This document shows positions 6,779 through 7,769 of a DNA stretch of 7,769 nt, piece after piece. The notes beneath the pieces were generated by a model, which did not search any database, had not been told where the DNA came from, and worked only from the letters and a program-made list of their open reading frames with translations. The DNA comes from a bacterium (lineage in GTDB: Bacteria; JAHJDO01), in assembly GCA_030611945.1 (NCBI GenBank), contig JAUWOV010000079.1, positions 1-7,769 on the forward strand. The letters are read 5' to 3'. Position numbers and translations under genes: made by a program. Within the stretch, counting starts at the first letter, position 1, and each line of letters starts with the position of its first letter.

Positions 6779-7769
6779 TAGATTCCCTCTTATTCCAATC
6801 AGAGATATTGTTGTGCTTCCATATATGATAGCGCCGTTATGGATTGCCAGAAGCAAATCTGTTCTTGCTGTAGAAAAAGCTATGGCAGGCTCAAAGAAGG
6901 TCTTCCTGGCAGCGCAGAAGAATGCTCATACTGAGAATCCAAATCCTGAAGATATATACGAAGTCGGGACAATTGGAGAAATCCTGCAGGTTGTGAAGAA
7001 TCCTGACGGTTCTGTTAAAATATTGGTAGAAGGCGAAAGCAGAGCAAGAATAATAAAATATATCAATACAAAGGGAATATTTGAGGTAAAAGCAGAAAAG
7101 ATGAAAGAATCATCTGAAAAAACAGCTGAAATAGAAGCCTTGATGAGAACAGTTGTAAAATTATTTCAGAAGTACGGAGAATTAAATCCAAGGATACCTA
7201 AAGAATTTTTAACTTCAGTTAGCAGTCTTAGCCAGAATCCAGGCAGATTAGCGGATATAATTGCTTCTCATATTGTAGTTAAAATGGAAGTCAAGCAAAA
7301 AATTCTGGAATCATTTCGTCATGAAGATAAATTGAAAAAAATAATAGAAATACTTATCGGAGAAATAGAAATCCTTGGTGTTGAGAAGAAGATACATGGA
7401 CAGGTTACAGAACAAATTGGCAAAACGCAAAAGCAGTTTTATCTGCAGGAGCAGATGAAAGCAATAGAGAAGGAGCTTGGGAAAGACTCAAAAGATGGAA
7501 ACGAGATTGCTGAGCTTAAAGCAAAAATAAAAGAAGCCAAGATGACAAAAGAGGCTGAAGAGAAAGCGAATAAAGAACTTGGAAAGCTGGCAAAGATGCA
7601 TTCAATGTCTCCGGAGGCAACTGTAATTCGCAATTATCTGGATTGGCTGATCGGGGTTCCGTGGAGCAAAGAAACACAGGATAAATTAAATATAAAAAAG
7701 AGCGAACAAATTCTCAATCATGATCACTATGGACTGGAAAAGGCTAAGGAAAGGATACTGGAATTTTTG
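6771..7769 (+). CDS. lon: ATP-dependent protease Lon, N-terminal part (3' end missing)
   Basis: An uninterrupted frame of 333 codons runs off the window. It encodes the LonA substrate-binding N-terminal domain (about 5-195: [15 protein letters not shown], then [11 protein letters not shown]), the helical linker with [14 protein letters not shown] (224-237), and the conserved [13 protein letters not shown] (286-298) and [15 protein letters not shown] end. The ATPase Walker A motif and the Ser-Lys protease site would follow just past the edge. Lon degrades damaged and regulatory proteins in the cytoplasm. The only start that keeps the conserved first strand is TTG 6771, inside the end of clpX; the frame is closed by TAA at 6750-6752, and no ATG or GTG lies between. 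A weak GAAAG at 6756-6760 precedes it, so translation is probably coupled to clpX. No frameshift is seen. Confidence 0.95.
   Translation, partial: MPDRFPLIPIRDIVVLPYMIAPLWIARSKSVLAVEKAMAGSKKVFLAAQKNAHTENPNPEDIYEVGTIGEILQVVKNPDGSVKILVEGESRARIIKYINTKGIFEVKAEKMKESSEKTAEIEALMRTVVKLFQKYGELNPRIPKEFLTSVSSLSQNPGRLADIIASHIVVKMEVKQKILESFRHEDKLKKIIEILIGEIEILGVEKKIHGQVTEQIGKTQKQFYLQEQMKAIEKELGKDSKDGNEIAELKAKIKEAKMTKEAEEKANKELGKLAKMHSMSPEATVIRNYLDWLIGVPWSKETQDKLNIKKSEQILNHDHYGLEKAKERILEFL

Noticed and set aside
1-7769. CRISPR array, tRNA/rRNA genes, insertion sequence or phage genes
   Set aside because: No regularly spaced long repeats, cloverleaf-like segments, transposase or integrase motifs were seen; nearly all bases are in recognised genes.

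Overview
The window is a gene-dense, moderately AT-rich bacterial segment with nine protein-coding genes, all on the + strand and all tightly spaced. The longest non-coding gaps are about 60 bases. The first and last genes run off the window edges. I see no tRNA, rRNA, insertion sequence or CRISPR array.

Layout: (1) 1-1017, the 3' part of a membrane polysaccharide polymerase/ligase (Wzy/O-antigen ligase type) with a C-terminal TPR region. A 48-base tract of six 8-base tandem units lies inside its reading frame. (2) 1019-2089, an M24 Xaa-Pro peptidase, whose stop codon touches a 20-base perfect palindrome. (3) 2151-2708, elongation factor P. (4) A textbook sigma70-type promoter at 2717-2745, then accB (2767-3210) and accC (3215-4561), the biotin carrier and biotin carboxylase subunits of acetyl-CoA carboxylase. 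(5) asp23 (4579-4983), an amaP-like membrane anchor (4980-5549), clpX (5546-6778) and the N-terminal third to half of lon (from a TTG at 6771). The last four genes are chained by overlaps of 4, 4 and 8 bases.

How the genes fit together: Xaa-Pro peptidase and EF-P form a proline/translation pair. AccB and AccC carry out the first half-reaction of fatty-acid synthesis; accA and accD are not in view. Asp23 and AmaP are a soluble protein and its membrane-anchored relative. ClpX and Lon are AAA+ proteostasis enzymes. The order Xaa-Pro peptidase-efp-accB-accC-asp23 resembles the Bacillus yqhT-efp-...-accB-accC-yqhY region. Here nusB does not follow; amaP, clpX and lon do instead, and clpX has no clpP beside it.

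Organism: the mix of Firmicutes-like order (efp-accBC-asp23-amaP) with an O-antigen-ligase-type protein and GGCACAGA-type repeats suggests a deep-branching, probably diderm, uncultured lineage. Candidatus Omnitrophota or a neighbour is my best guess, at low confidence and from memory of such genomes. Most genes are conserved housekeeping genes. The parts most worth a second look are the in-frame 8-base repeat with its possible on/off geometry, the palindrome at the peptidase stop codon, the perfect accB promoter, and the coupled asp23-amaP-clpX-lon block.
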